From positions 1-11,125 of the forward strand of contig JAQBNQ010000577.1 in the NCBI GenBank assembly GCA_028288545.1: a DNA stretch of 11,125 nucleotides. The letters run 5' to 3'. The notes beneath the pieces are model-generated. The model was given only the letters and a program-made list of their open reading frames with translations, was not told the origin of the DNA and did not search any database. The stretch is from Bacteroidota bacterium (GTDB taxonomy: Bacteria > Bacteroidota > Bacteroidia > Chitinophagales > LD1). Below, in pieces: positions 1 to 6,685 of the stretch. Every line of letters begins with the position of its first letter. Positions within the stretch are counted from its first letter, which is position 1. Both the position numbers and the translations under genes were made by a program.

Positions 1-711
1 GTTCCAAGTCCTGAAACTGAAAAGAACATTTACACCGCTGCAACCAGCTTTGCTGCCGACAACCAAACCGCTGAAAAGTTCAAAACATCAGGCGCCAAAT
101 TACACGCCCATACAATCGCCGCTTTAAAGAAAGATGCTTATGATCTTGAAGGTCTTCAGGGTCCCGCCCGCGATGTGGTTAAATGGGCATTTAATGGAAA
201 GAAAGGTGATGTATCCCCGGTTTATACCGTAGATAAAAAGCACCTTGTTGCCATGATAGAGGATATCCGCCCTAAAGGATTACCTGATTTAGATGCAGTA
301 CGTGAGGTAGTTAAAGCCGAAGTGGTTAAAACTAAAAAGTACGAATTGCTTGCTAAGAAAATCACGGATTCAAAAGCTGCAAGTGCTGATGACCTGGCTG
401 CAAAAACCGGAAAGCAGGTAACTGAAGCACAGAGAGCCTCTTTTGGCAACCCGAACGTAAATGGTTCATACGAGCCTAAGGTAGTGGCTGCCGCACTTGC
501 TTCACCCGCAGGAAAGCTTTCTCAGCCTATACAGGGAAATGCCGGTGCTTATGCAATACAGACAACTGCCGTACAGGATCCTCCTAAGGCCAGCGATTAT
601 GGCATGTACACCTTCCAGTTAAAGCAAAAACTGATGGGCAAAAGCCGCGATGCACAGGAAGTTGAGAAAAAACTTGCCAGCATTGACGATAACCGTTTTG
701 ATTTCTTCTAG
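1..711 (+). CDS. ppiD: PpiD-like peptidyl-prolyl isomerase, C-terminal part (5' end outside window)
   Basis: The reading frame is open from base 1, so this is the last 236 residues of a longer protein; the in-frame GTG at 175 is internal. The segment RDVVKWAFNGKKGDVSPVY (about residues 57-75 of the visible part) matches the recurring pattern of SurA/PpiD-type folding factors, in which a parvulin-like or helical chaperone region is followed by 'VVxWAF...GdvS.v'. A basic helical stretch and the Bacteroidota-style end DDNRFDFF follow. Family knowledge: PpiD is anchored in the inner membrane and helps outer-membrane and periplasmic proteins fold; Bacteroidota members are around 700 residues, so the anchor and main PPIase domain would lie upstream. 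The gene ends with tandem stops (TAG TAG) and a strong terminator, so it is the last gene of its transcript. The family is fairly secure; the exact paralogue (PpiD or SurA-like) is less so. Confidence 0.8.
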   Translation, partial: VPSPETEKNIYTAATSFAADNQTAEKFKTSGAKLHAHTIAALKKDAYDLEGLQGPARDVVKWAFNGKKGDVSPVYTVDKKHLVAMIEDIRPKGLPDLDAVREVVKAEVVKTKKYELLAKKITDSKAASADDLAAKTGKQVTEAQRASFGNPNVNGSYEPKVVAAALASPAGKLSQPIQGNAGAYAIQTTAVQDPPKASDYGMYTFQLKQKLMGKSRDAQEVEKKLASIDDNRFDFF

Positions 712-737
712 TAGATACTTAACCATCAAAATATAAG

Positions 738-772
738 ATCAGTCCGCCCAAAAAGCGGACTGATTTGTTTTT
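738..772 (+). terminator. Rho-independent terminator after the ppiD-like gene
   Basis: A perfect 10-bp stem (ATCAGTCCGC at 738-747 with GCGGACTGAT at 755-764) closes a 7-base A-rich loop and is followed directly by TTGTTTTT. It starts 26 bases after the stop codon, which fits an intrinsic terminator for the ppiD-like gene. Confidence 0.9.
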
Positions 773-798
773 AAGCCGGTTGAGTTAAGTGAAAACAT

Positions 799-954
799 AA
801 GGTTTTTAAACGTTTAAACCTTGCACAACAATTCTTGTTTTAACCGGACTTGCAGCTGAATCAGAGGATAAAGTTGTTTATCCGGGTTAACCCCGATTTA
901 GTGTTTGTTGGGTTTTCTCACCAAAATAAAATAGCTGAAAGCCTTACAAACACT
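799..954. other. Inverted-repeat-rich gap between ppiD-like and DUF2480 genes
   Basis: I see no gene between 715 and 1018, but the stretch holds several inverted repeats. These are AAGGTTT (799-805) with AAACCTT (816-822); GGATAAA (866-872) with TTTATCC (877-883) around a GTTG loop, with outer arms TTAACCGG (840-847) and CCGGGTTAA (882-890) pairing apart from one bulge; the palindrome GGGTTAACCC (884-893); and AGTGTTTGT (900-908) with ACAAACACT (946-954). This could be a structured leader or small RNA, a set of protein-binding palindromes, or chance pairing in AT-rich DNA. No riboswitch class is recognised. Confidence 0.35.
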
Positions 955-1000
955 TAATCGCTACCAGAATAAAAAGCCGCAGTGACTGCAAATTTTGGGT

Positions 1001-1008
1001 TAAATTTG
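1001..1008 (+). promoter_or_regulatory. Possible -7 box for the DUF2480 gene
   Basis: TAAATTTG fits the Bacteroidota -7 consensus TAnnTTTG and lies 10 bases before the start codon at 1019. I find no TTTG at the expected -33 distance, and the implied leader would be only a few bases long. It may be fortuitous. Confidence 0.3.
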
Positions 1009-1018
1009 AACGCTGATT

Positions 1019-1537
1019 ATGGATACAAAACCGCTTGTAAATAAGGTTGCACAAAAGGCCCTGGTAACGCTGGACCTTGAGAATTTCTTTCCTAAACCCG
1101 AAGATATTATTGCTATTGATTTAAAAGATTTTCTGTTTAAAGGCCTGATATTAAAGGAGGCGGAATTTAGAGAAACGATTAAAACAACCGATTGGAATAA
1201 GTACAAGGATAAGTATGTAGCCCTGTATTGTTCAAACAATGCTATTATACCCATGTGGGCTTATATGATATTGAGTGCCGAACTAGCGCCCCTTGCAAAA
1301 GATGTGGCCTGTAGTCCGCTGGAACATGCTACGGAAATTTTTCTTTACCGCAATCTTGCTGCATTGGATATGGCCGTATTTAAAGACCAAAGAGTGGTTG
1401 TAAAAGGATGCGGCGACCGTGCAGTACCCGAAGCTGCTTTTGTGCAGATAACACAGCAATTATCAAAGGTAGCCCGCGTTGTTATGTATGGCGAACCCTG
1501 TTCAACAGTTCCAGTGTTTAAAAAATCAATTGATTAA
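1019..1537 (+). CDS. DUF2480 family protein
   Basis: A 172-residue soluble protein with no signal peptide or membrane segment. It matches the DUF2480 family by its full-length pattern: an N-terminal helix (VNKVAQKAL), then DWNKYKDKYVAL (58-69), IIPMWAYM (76-83), VKGCGDRAVP (128-137) and the C-terminal YGEPCSTVPVFK (157-168). The two cysteine-bearing motifs (C131 and C161) are the kind of positions that could bind metal or carry chemistry, but no function is established that I know of. The length is normal for the family. The ATG at 1019 gives the family's usual N-terminus. The gene for a lytic transglycosylase begins 10 bases after the stop codon, so the two are probably co-transcribed; whether this reflects a shared role is unknown. 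Confidence 0.88.
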   Translation: MDTKPLVNKVAQKALVTLDLENFFPKPEDIIAIDLKDFLFKGLILKEAEFRETIKTTDWNKYKDKYVALYCSNNAIIPMWAYMILSAELAPLAKDVACSPLEHATEIFLYRNLAALDMAVFKDQRVVVKGCGDRAVPEAAFVQITQQLSKVARVVMYGEPCSTVPVFKKSID

Positions 1538-1547
1538 AAACCCATTA

Positions 1548-2516
1548 ATGTTTCAAAAAAAATACCGGATACCCGCCATTGTAATCATCTGTACTCTCCT
1601 TGGCTTTACTTCAGCAACTATTTTGGCCCGTTACAATTACTTCGTTCAAAAGCATGTCAACATTTTTGCCAGCACTAAAAACGAATGCCCCGATGTAAAG
1701 TGGAATTACCGTTTTGATTCCACACAGGCATCAAGCCCGGTAAGTATAGATGGCGAATTATACTTTGCCGGCGAACGTGTGCCGCTTGAAGACCCCGATG
1801 TGCGCGAAAGGTTGGAGCGCGAATTGCAGTTAAATGTTTACTGGCACTCCAATACTTTGCTAAGCATGAAACTAGCCAACCGTCACTTTGACGAAATTGA
1901 GGCCATACTGAAAAAGAACAACGTACCTACCGATTTTAAATACCTCGCTTTAATAGAAAGCAATTTCAGATACGAAGCCTCACCGGCCGGAGCTGTAGGC
2001 TTTTGGCAGTTTATGAAGGCAACCGCCACCACCTACAATCTAAAAGTAGATGATGAAGTAGATGAGCGATACAACACCGAAAAATCAACCGAAGCGGCCT
2101 GTGCTTTCCTGAAAGATGCAAAAGATAAATTAGGCAACTGGACGATCGCGGCGGGCTCCTACAACCTAGGCTTACCTGCCATGGGCCTGAGAATAAAGGA
2201 CCAAAAGACCAATAACTATTACGACATGTACTTTAATCCAGAAACCTCGCGCTACATTTTCCGGATGCTGGCAATGAAGATCATTTTTTCTAACCCTAAA
2301 AGGGCCGGATATGCCCTAAATGCCGACGAATTGTACCAGCCCTACAAGTACAAGGTAGTTGAGGTAGATTCCACCATTTCGAACATTGCAGACTTTGCGG
2401 AACATTACGGATTGCGCTACAAACACATCAAAATGCTTAATCCCTGGCTACGGGCGGCAAAACTGACCAATAAGGAGCGGAAAAAATATCAGGTCAAAAT
2501 ACTTGATTTGAATTGA
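1548..2516 (+). CDS. Membrane-anchored lytic transglycosylase (SLT domain, LysM-like tail)
   Basis: With the start at 1548 the protein has 322 residues. A longer frame opens at 1479, but its extra 23 residues lie inside the DUF2480 gene and are unlike a secreted N-terminus. From 1548, a short basic start is followed at once by a hydrophobic segment (about 8-26) acting as an uncleaved anchor or signal. The SLT/lysozyme-like domain spans about 120-255. It has ALIESNF with the likely catalytic Glu137, GFWQFM (151-156) and AAGSYNLG (201-208), the hallmark motifs of MltD/Slt-type enzymes that cleave the MurNAc-GlcNAc bond with 1,6-anhydro ring formation. The tail (about 267-319, YKYKVVEVDSTISNIADFAEHYG) resembles a LysM or peptidoglycan-binding unit. 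The enzyme is expected in the periplasm, in wall remodelling. The start lies 10 bases after the DUF2480 stop, which suggests an operon. No clear terminator follows; the tRNA promoter begins 8 bases after the stop. Confidence 0.9.
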   Translation: MFQKKYRIPAIVIICTLLGFTSATILARYNYFVQKHVNIFASTKNECPDVKWNYRFDSTQASSPVSIDGELYFAGERVPLEDPDVRERLERELQLNVYWHSNTLLSMKLANRHFDEIEAILKKNNVPTDFKYLALIESNFRYEASPAGAVGFWQFMKATATTYNLKVDDEVDERYNTEKSTEAACAFLKDAKDKLGNWTIAAGSYNLGLPAMGLRIKDQKTNNYYDMYFNPETSRYIFRMLAMKIIFSNPKRAGYALNADELYQPYKYKVVEVDSTISNIADFAEHYGLRYKHIKMLNPWLRAAKLTNKERKKYQVKILDLN

Positions 2517-2523
2517 TTGTGGT

Positions 2524-2553
2524 TTTGGAAAGTGGCGGAAATATTTATTTTTG
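2524..2553 (+). promoter_or_regulatory. Bacteroidota-type promoter for tRNA-Phe
   Basis: TTTG (2524-2527) and TATTTTTG (2546-2553) match the -33 TTTG and -7 TAnnTTTG boxes with an 18-bp spacer, close to the usual 19. The tRNA starts about 70 bases downstream, implying a 5' leader of roughly 60 bases that would be removed by RNase P. This is the best promoter match in the window. Confidence 0.7.
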
Positions 2554-2622
2554 CCGTCCCTTAAAACCGGTTTGGCAACGCTCCCGATGAAAAGTCAGGA
2601 TTTTGCCGAAGTCAAAAAATAA

Positions 2623-2695
2623 GGTTTGGTAGCTCAGTTGGTAGAGCAATAGACTGAAAATCTATGTGTCGGGGGTTCAATTCCCTCCCAAACCA
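2623..2695 (+). tRNA. tRNA-Phe (anticodon GAA)
   Basis: All cloverleaf parts are present. The acceptor stem is GGTTTGG (2623-2629) with CCAAACC (2688-2694). The D stem is GCTC/GAGC (2632-2635/2644-2647). The anticodon stem ATAGA/TCTAT (2649-2653/2661-2665) holds the loop CTGAAAA with anticodon GAA at 2656-2658. There is a 5-base variable loop, a T stem GGGGG/CCCTC with one G-U pair, and a TTCAATT loop. The discriminator base is A2695, as expected for Phe. The following bases are CAC, so the 3' CCA is not encoded and must be added by the nucleotidyltransferase. Confidence 0.97.
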
Positions 2696-2702
2696 CACAA
2701 GT

Positions 2703-2743
2703 AAAAAGCAGTTAATGATTTAAAAATCGTAACTGCTTTTTTT
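2703..2743 (+). terminator. Rho-independent terminator after tRNA-Phe
   Basis: AAAAAGCAGTTA (2703-2714) pairs fully with TAACTGCTTTTT (2730-2741). An inner GATT/AATC stem (2717-2720/2725-2728) extends the hairpin, which ends in a run of seven Ts. It lies just 3' of the tRNA and would end its transcript. Confidence 0.9.
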
Positions 2744-2819
2744 GTTTAGACTCTTCACAAAAAATTCCGGCTCCAAACTTTTATTCCCCTTTCTCATGTT
2801 TTTAATAATTTACTGGCAA

Positions 2820-2962
2820 AAATAAATGCAATAGAACGCTGATAAATTATGATGGCTATGATTAAATTATGATCAATACAAGGTGTTTGCTTTTCGCATT
2901 ATCATAACTATCATAAATAATCATGTTCATCAGCGTTCTATTGTATTGTTTTTAAATAAATG
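2820..2962. repeat. MITE-like inverted-repeat element with possible 9-bp target duplication
   Basis: A perfect 15-bp inverted repeat, CAATAGAACGCTGAT (2829-2843) and ATCAGCGTTCTATTG (2929-2943), bounds 85 bases. The inner halves are also imperfectly complementary: the left has two copies of AAATTATGAT and a CTATGATT, and the right has ATTATCAT, CTATCAT and AATAATCATG. The whole can therefore fold as one long, imperfect hairpin. The 9-mer AAATAAATG occurs directly before the left arm (2820-2828) and again at 2954-2962, 10 bases beyond the right arm, and could be a target-site duplication. There is no coding capacity. It looks like a non-autonomous mobile or intergenic repeat. Because the direct repeat is AT-rich and offset on the right, the duplication is uncertain; the inverted repeat itself is certain. 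Confidence 0.65.
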
Positions 2963-2985
2963 AGTATTGACTAAAACAATCTACT

Positions 2986-3579
2986 ATGACAAAGAGTAGC
3001 ACAAATCCTAAAGTTGACTTCTATTTTATTAAAGCAAAAAAGTGGAAGAAGGAATTAGAGCAATTGAGAACGATCATCCTTACCACAGGGCTTACTGAAG
3101 AATTAAAATGGGGTGTTCCATGTTATACCCTGCAGAAGAAAAACGTAGTTCTGATACATGCATTTAAAGAGTACTGTGCCATTCTATTTATGAAAGGTGC
3201 CTTGTTAAAAGATAGTAAGGGTATCCTTATTCAGCAAACAGAAAATGTACAGTCGGCAAGGCAGATCAGGTTCACCAGTGCTGCTGAAATAGTTAAGATG
3301 AAGCGCCTTATAAAAGCATATATCAAAGAAGCCGTTGAAGTAGAGCAGTCCGGTTTAAAATTGAGTTTTAAGAAGAATACACAACTCAAATTCTCTGAAG
3401 AGTTTCAAAATAAATTAGATGAAAACCGTGCGCTGAAAACTGCTTTTAGTGCATTGACTCCCGGACGGCAAAGAGCCTACAATCTTTATTTTTCTGCCCC
3501 CAAGCAATCCAAAACGCGCGAGGCCAGGATTGAAAAATATGTGAAGCAAATTCTAAATGGGAAGGGATTAAACGATTAG
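2986..3579 (+). CDS. YdeI/OmdA family protein (DUF1801-like plus OmdA domain)
   Basis: A 197-residue soluble protein. The N-terminal half (about 10-117) is a DUF1801/YdhG-like domain with EELKWGVPCYTLQKKN (38-53) and the core strand CAILFMKG. The C-terminal part (about 133-195) is the OmdA or YdeI/OmpD-associated domain, seen in LTPGRQRAYNLYFS and SKTREARIEKYVKQILNGKG. This is the usual two-domain layout and length of the Bacillus YdeI-like family. Family members have been linked to bacteriocin or antimicrobial-peptide protection, but the biochemical role is unclear, so no function is assigned. The start at 2986 gives the expected N-terminus; no Shine-Dalgarno sequence is visible. It lies 23 bases after the inverted-repeat element and stands alone, converging on the lipoprotein gene with a 17-bp gap and no clear terminator. 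Confidence 0.87.
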   Translation: MTKSSTNPKVDFYFIKAKKWKKELEQLRTIILTTGLTEELKWGVPCYTLQKKNVVLIHAFKEYCAILFMKGALLKDSKGILIQQTENVQSARQIRFTSAAEIVKMKRLIKAYIKEAVEVEQSGLKLSFKKNTQLKFSEEFQNKLDENRALKTAFSALTPGRQRAYNLYFSAPKQSKTREARIEKYVKQILNGKGLND

Positions 3580-3596
3580 CAAATTCGATGAAGCCT

Positions 3597-4250
3597 TTAT
3601 GAATGCAGTGAGCTCCGAAGCAGCTTCAAAGTCCGCGAGGTAGTAACAGGTCCGGTGGTGATAGTAATATTCTCTTGAACAATTCCTGTTCCGGGCGCTA
3701 TATTAATAACTGCCTGTATGACAAAACCAGGTGTAACGTAGTTACGCGTAACTTCATAAACAGTGTGATAAGTTGAATCCAGGACCTGGAGTGTGCCAAG
3801 CATATTGCTTACGGTCATTTTATCACCCGGGTAGTATCCCGTCCAGGTATTGTTTTTCGTCATAGGAAAATCAAGTATAAGAAAACTAAAAGGGCCATTC
3901 ACACTGCTAGGCTGATAAGTAACGTAAGTAGTCGTTGATGAACTGGATATTGTAATGGTACCAGAGTCAATTATCTGCGACGCAACAGAAGCCGGGAAAT
4001 GATACTGAGCCGTATCTCCTGTAACATAAATTGGGGACATATATGGCCCAAAGTATAGCATAACAGTATCTTTCAGGCCGGTACTATTATCCGTTACCTG
4101 GTAAGTCCATGAATCTCCATTTATCAGTGGAAATGCATCGATGGAAAGACTTGGCGATGGTAAACAATCGGCGCATTTTTTTCCGCATGATTGTAAAAGC
4201 TGAAAACAAGCCAACATCATTATGGCAAGAAGGGAGGGATAATTTTTCAT
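3597..4250 (-). CDS. Putative lipoprotein of unknown function
   Basis: A 217-residue protein with a type II signal peptide: a basic start (MKNY), a hydrophobic stretch and a lipobox LLQSC, with Cys22 as the likely lipidated residue. Two further cysteines follow closely (KKCADC, 26 and 29). The mature part is rich in Thr, Ser, Val and Tyr with alternating polar and hydrophobic residues, which suggests a beta-sandwich. It contains INGDSWTYQVTDNSTG near 44-59, a pattern common in small Bacteroidota surface or periplasmic lipoproteins. I recognise no named domain and no catalytic motif. Lys24-Lys25 just after Cys22 would be unusual for the known Bacteroidetes surface-export signal, so the leaflet it faces is unclear. 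It has its own candidate promoter and no co-directional neighbour. Confidence 0.8.
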   Translation of the reverse strand: MKNYPSLLAIMMLACFQLLQSCGKKCADCLPSPSLSIDAFPLINGDSWTYQVTDNSTGLKDTVMLYFGPYMSPIYVTGDTAQYHFPASVASQIIDSGTITISSSSTTTYVTYQPSSVNGPFSFLILDFPMTKNNTWTGYYPGDKMTVSNMLGTLQVLDSTYHTVYEVTRNYVTPGFVIQAVINIAPGTGIVQENITITTGPVTTSRTLKLLRSSLHS

Positions 4251-4263
4251 ATTATTGATGTAC

Positions 4264-4290
4264 CAAATTTACTTAATTTCTTCCGCCAAA
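4264..4290 (-). promoter_or_regulatory. Candidate promoter for the lipoprotein gene
   Basis: Read on the minus strand, TTTG (4290-4287) and TAAATTTG (4271-4264) fit the -33 and -7 boxes, but the spacer is 15 bp, shorter than usual. The start codon is only 13 bases past the -7 box, implying a very short leader. Confidence 0.4.
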
Positions 4291-4488
4291 AGGCTCTATA
4301 TCGGGCATGGTCTGAACAATTTCCCCTCTCCTAATAAACGCCTTCCTAAAAAAGCCCAGTCAAATATCCCCCAAACCCTGCCAAAGGATAAACGAACCCT
4401 GTCAACTGGTAAGGTAGTCATATAAGTCATCTGCCATCCTCCATATTTATTCCGCAATAGCATTTTAAATACTAAAACACCCACCCCC

Positions 4489-5139
4489 ATGAACAAAACA
4501 TTATCCATCACTGCTGCCGACCCACAGCATCTTTTTCTAAAGGGAATTGCCGATTACCTCCGCACCTTGCCAATTGTAAAGTGCGTAAACACCTACTCCA
4601 CCTATCCCGAACTAATGCAAAACCTGCGCGAGGACACGCCAGACATGGTGTTTCTTGATCTTAATTTTTATTCAAAAAGCGGCTTTGATGTTTGCGAAGA
4701 GATAAAGCGGTTTTATCCCGGCGTTTACCTTGCAATTTTAACCCAATACGATTCGGAAGAATACGTAAAAAAGGCCCGGAGATGTGGAGTGGATGCCTAT
4801 TTTATGAAAAGCACCGACCCCGAAATAATTGCCTGCTTTTTAAACAACCTGATGAACAATACTATTAAAGGCTTTTTCTCTCATGTGCCCTACACCTCAA
4901 CGCGTTCGTCAAACATATCAAACGACAATATTGAGTTGAAGGAACTACTAACATGTAGGGAAAGAGAAGTGCTTGCCCTACTGGCAAACGGGGTTTCGCG
5001 TTTAAATATTGAAAGTTCTCTGGGTATTTCCTATTCAACTTTCAAAACGCACCGCACCAATCTTATGAAAAAGCTGAAAATCAAAAATGATATAGAGCTG
5101 GGTATCTTTTCTATTAGGCATGGGTTGTGCACGGCCTAA
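4489..5139 (+). CDS. NarL/LuxR-type response regulator
   Basis: A 216-residue two-domain transcription regulator. The receiver domain (about 4-122) has Asp11 of the acidic pocket, the phospho-acceptor Asp57 in VFLDLNF, Thr85 in ILTQYD and the conserved Lys107. The usual pair of acidic residues near position 10 is reduced to one (AAD). The C-terminal LuxR-type helix-turn-helix (about 150-213) shows LTCREREVLALLANG and the recognition region SYSTFKTHRTNLMKKL. Family knowledge: phosphorylation by a histidine kinase drives dimerisation and DNA binding. No kinase gene adjoins it. The kinase at 7133 is of HisKA type, whereas NarL-type regulators usually pair with HisKA_3 kinases, so the partner is probably elsewhere. 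The start at 4489 gives a normal receiver N-terminus. A 238-base gap upstream holds no gene and no clear plus-strand promoter. Confidence 0.93.
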   Translation: MNKTLSITAADPQHLFLKGIADYLRTLPIVKCVNTYSTYPELMQNLREDTPDMVFLDLNFYSKSGFDVCEEIKRFYPGVYLAILTQYDSEEYVKKARRCGVDAYFMKSTDPEIIACFLNNLMNNTIKGFFSHVPYTSTRSSNISNDNIELKELLTCREREVLALLANGVSRLNIESSLGISYSTFKTHRTNLMKKLKIKNDIELGIFSIRHGLCTA

Positions 5140-5192
5140 GGCTATTTTATAGCAACTTGAAAGACGGGGATAAATATCCATATCCGCTATAC

Positions 5193-5209
5193 GATGCGAG
5201 CTTCGCATC
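5193..5209 (+). other. Short hairpin after the response regulator
   Basis: GATGCGA and TCGCATC form a perfect 7-bp stem with a 3-base loop, 53 bases after the stop codon. No T-run follows, so it is not a standard intrinsic terminator. The rest of 5140-5357 shows no supported gene. Confidence 0.3.
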
Positions 5210-5357
5210 AAAATTGATGACTTTGCCTTTGCGGCGTTCAGAATCCTGCGGGGAACAATTAGTCAGCCATCTGATGACATTAGCAATTCTCCATCGCCAC
5301 CTTATTACCAGGCAGCTATGGTTATCTAAAGAGTTATGATTAGTTTCATCGACAGTT

Positions 5358-6665
5358 ATGGGCAAAACGCGGTCCTTCTTAAAAAAAGCAATTTTCATCC
5401 TGGCAATGGTAGTTTTGGCGTTATCATTACTTCCAGGCCTTTGCCTCTTATTCGAAACCAGTATTCCGTATAAATGGCTCAATTATCAAAAAGGTATTTT
5501 GCTCATTCCCTGGGGTTATGGCTTGCTGATTGTTTTTTTGTTTTTAAGCCTTGTCTTTTATCTCCTGCAAAAAGTGTTTCCCACTACCAAGGTCATGGCA
5601 TTTAATTTTCTATTGATGTTATTTCTGTTTTTTTGCATAGACATGCGCCTGCGGTATAATGGAGTTTCTCCGGGAATGTATTACCGCAATTTTGACAGGG
5701 TAGATGTTATTGCCGAAGACCACATAAACATCACCGACTCATTGGGATTAACCAAATATAACCCGGCTTACAATATGCCGAATGGAAGTAAAATCAACGT
5801 AGATGGTTTTTTATCAACTTACAATTATACGGCCTACATTCTCGATTCTATCAAAAAGAGCGGAAAAAAAATCGTGATGATAATCGGCGATTCCTTTGTG
5901 CAGGGTGTCTCTTCAACAAGTTGGAACAAATCCTTTGTAGAATTATTACGAAAAAATGCCTCTCAATACGAAGTCATTAATTTCGGAGTTGGTGGGATGG
6001 ACCCGCTAAATTACCGATTGGTTGTTGAGGAATATCTTAAGCCAATAAAACCTGATTTAATTGTGATAGTATGTTGCGACAATGATATGATGCAATTTGA
6101 TAGAAAACCTATGCCGGGAGTTCCTTTATATTATAGTGCCGCAAATAATGGCATTAACACGGAAACAGCTGTAATGGAAGGCGTGGTTGGAGCAGAAACT
6201 TTCAAAACATTTGAAGAGGCCTATAAATATTTTTTTTACGTCAACTACCGGGCTATCAATGGAAACTTTTTTTTAAAATACGTTAAACGCTCGTCACTAG
6301 CAACAGTCCTCGTTTCGGAGATTCATCGCTCATGGTGTTTTAAATTTAAAGACACTACGCCCTTGCAGGGCGTCACCAATAAACATCTGAAAGCGATTAA
6401 TTCGATTGCCACCCAAAATAATGTCCCTTGCGTATTTACCCTCATTCCGGGAATACAAAATTCAAAAGGAGATAGTACATGGCTACAAAAAACCGCACGA
6501 CCGGAATTTAAGGAACTCGAAACTAAAACCCGCTTTTTTACTGAGGCAAAATTTGAAGACTACATCAGTTACCAAAACCAACATTTTAACGACCAGGGAA
6601 ATGAAAAATTTTCGGTCGTTTTGGATAGTCTGATTAGGCTCAGCACTGGCTTGTCGCCCAAATAA
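5358..6665 (+). CDS. Membrane-anchored SGNH/GDSL hydrolase-like protein
   Basis: A 435-residue protein with three hydrophobic segments (about 11-33, 48-70 and 78-95) followed by a large extracytoplasmic or cytoplasmic SGNH-like domain. Block I is IIGDSF with the likely nucleophile Ser179. Block II is INFGVGG (207-213). Block III is CDND with Asn242 in place of the usual GxND. Block V has His409 in QNQHFNDQG, where the normal Asp three residues before the His is Gln406, so the classical Asp is missing. Family knowledge: SGNH enzymes are esterases, acetylhydrolases or O-acetyltransferases acting on lipids or glycans. With membrane anchors this one could act on envelope glycans, but the substrate cannot be read from sequence. 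The gene stands alone and ends 20 bases from the convergent small Cys/His gene. No clear promoter box was found upstream. Confidence 0.78.
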   Translation: MGKTRSFLKKAIFILAMVVLALSLLPGLCLLFETSIPYKWLNYQKGILLIPWGYGLLIVFLFLSLVFYLLQKVFPTTKVMAFNFLLMLFLFFCIDMRLRYNGVSPGMYYRNFDRVDVIAEDHINITDSLGLTKYNPAYNMPNGSKINVDGFLSTYNYTAYILDSIKKSGKKIVMIIGDSFVQGVSSTSWNKSFVELLRKNASQYEVINFGVGGMDPLNYRLVVEEYLKPIKPDLIVIVCCDNDMMQFDRKPMPGVPLYYSAANNGINTETAVMEGVVGAETFKTFEEAYKYFFYVNYRAINGNFFLKYVKRSSLATVLVSEIHRSWCFKFKDTTPLQGVTNKHLKAINSIATQNNVPCVFTLIPGIQNSKGDSTWLQKTARPEFKELETKTRFFTEAKFEDYISYQNQHFNDQGNEKFSVVLDSLIRLSTGLSPK

Positions 6666-6685
6666 GGTAACTGGTTAATATGCTT

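Noticed and set aside
175..711. GTG at 175 as the start of a complete 178-residue protein
   Set aside because: The frame is open to base 1 and the upstream residues continue the same folding-factor pattern, so the GTG is an internal Val.
1479..1547. Upstream ATG at 1479 as the transglycosylase start
   Set aside because: The extra 23 residues overlap the DUF2480 coding region and would place a polar stretch before the signal anchor; ATG 1548 fits a secreted protein and the 10-base gene spacing.
2846..2925. Repeated ATTATGAT/ATCATAA units as a CRISPR array
   Set aside because: The units are short, irregular and in opposite orientations, with no constant spacer length and no cas genes; they belong to the imperfect hairpin.
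2986..3579. Element plus YdeI gene as a mobile cargo or defence module
   Set aside because: Both inverted-repeat arms lie upstream of the gene, so it is outside the element, and there is no toxin, transposase or other defence-like partner.
5127..5482. Open frames on both strands in the gap after the response regulator (5127-5339 plus, 5147-5482 minus)
   Set aside because: They overlap the ends of flanking genes, show no motif, signal or ribosome site, and look like chance open frames.
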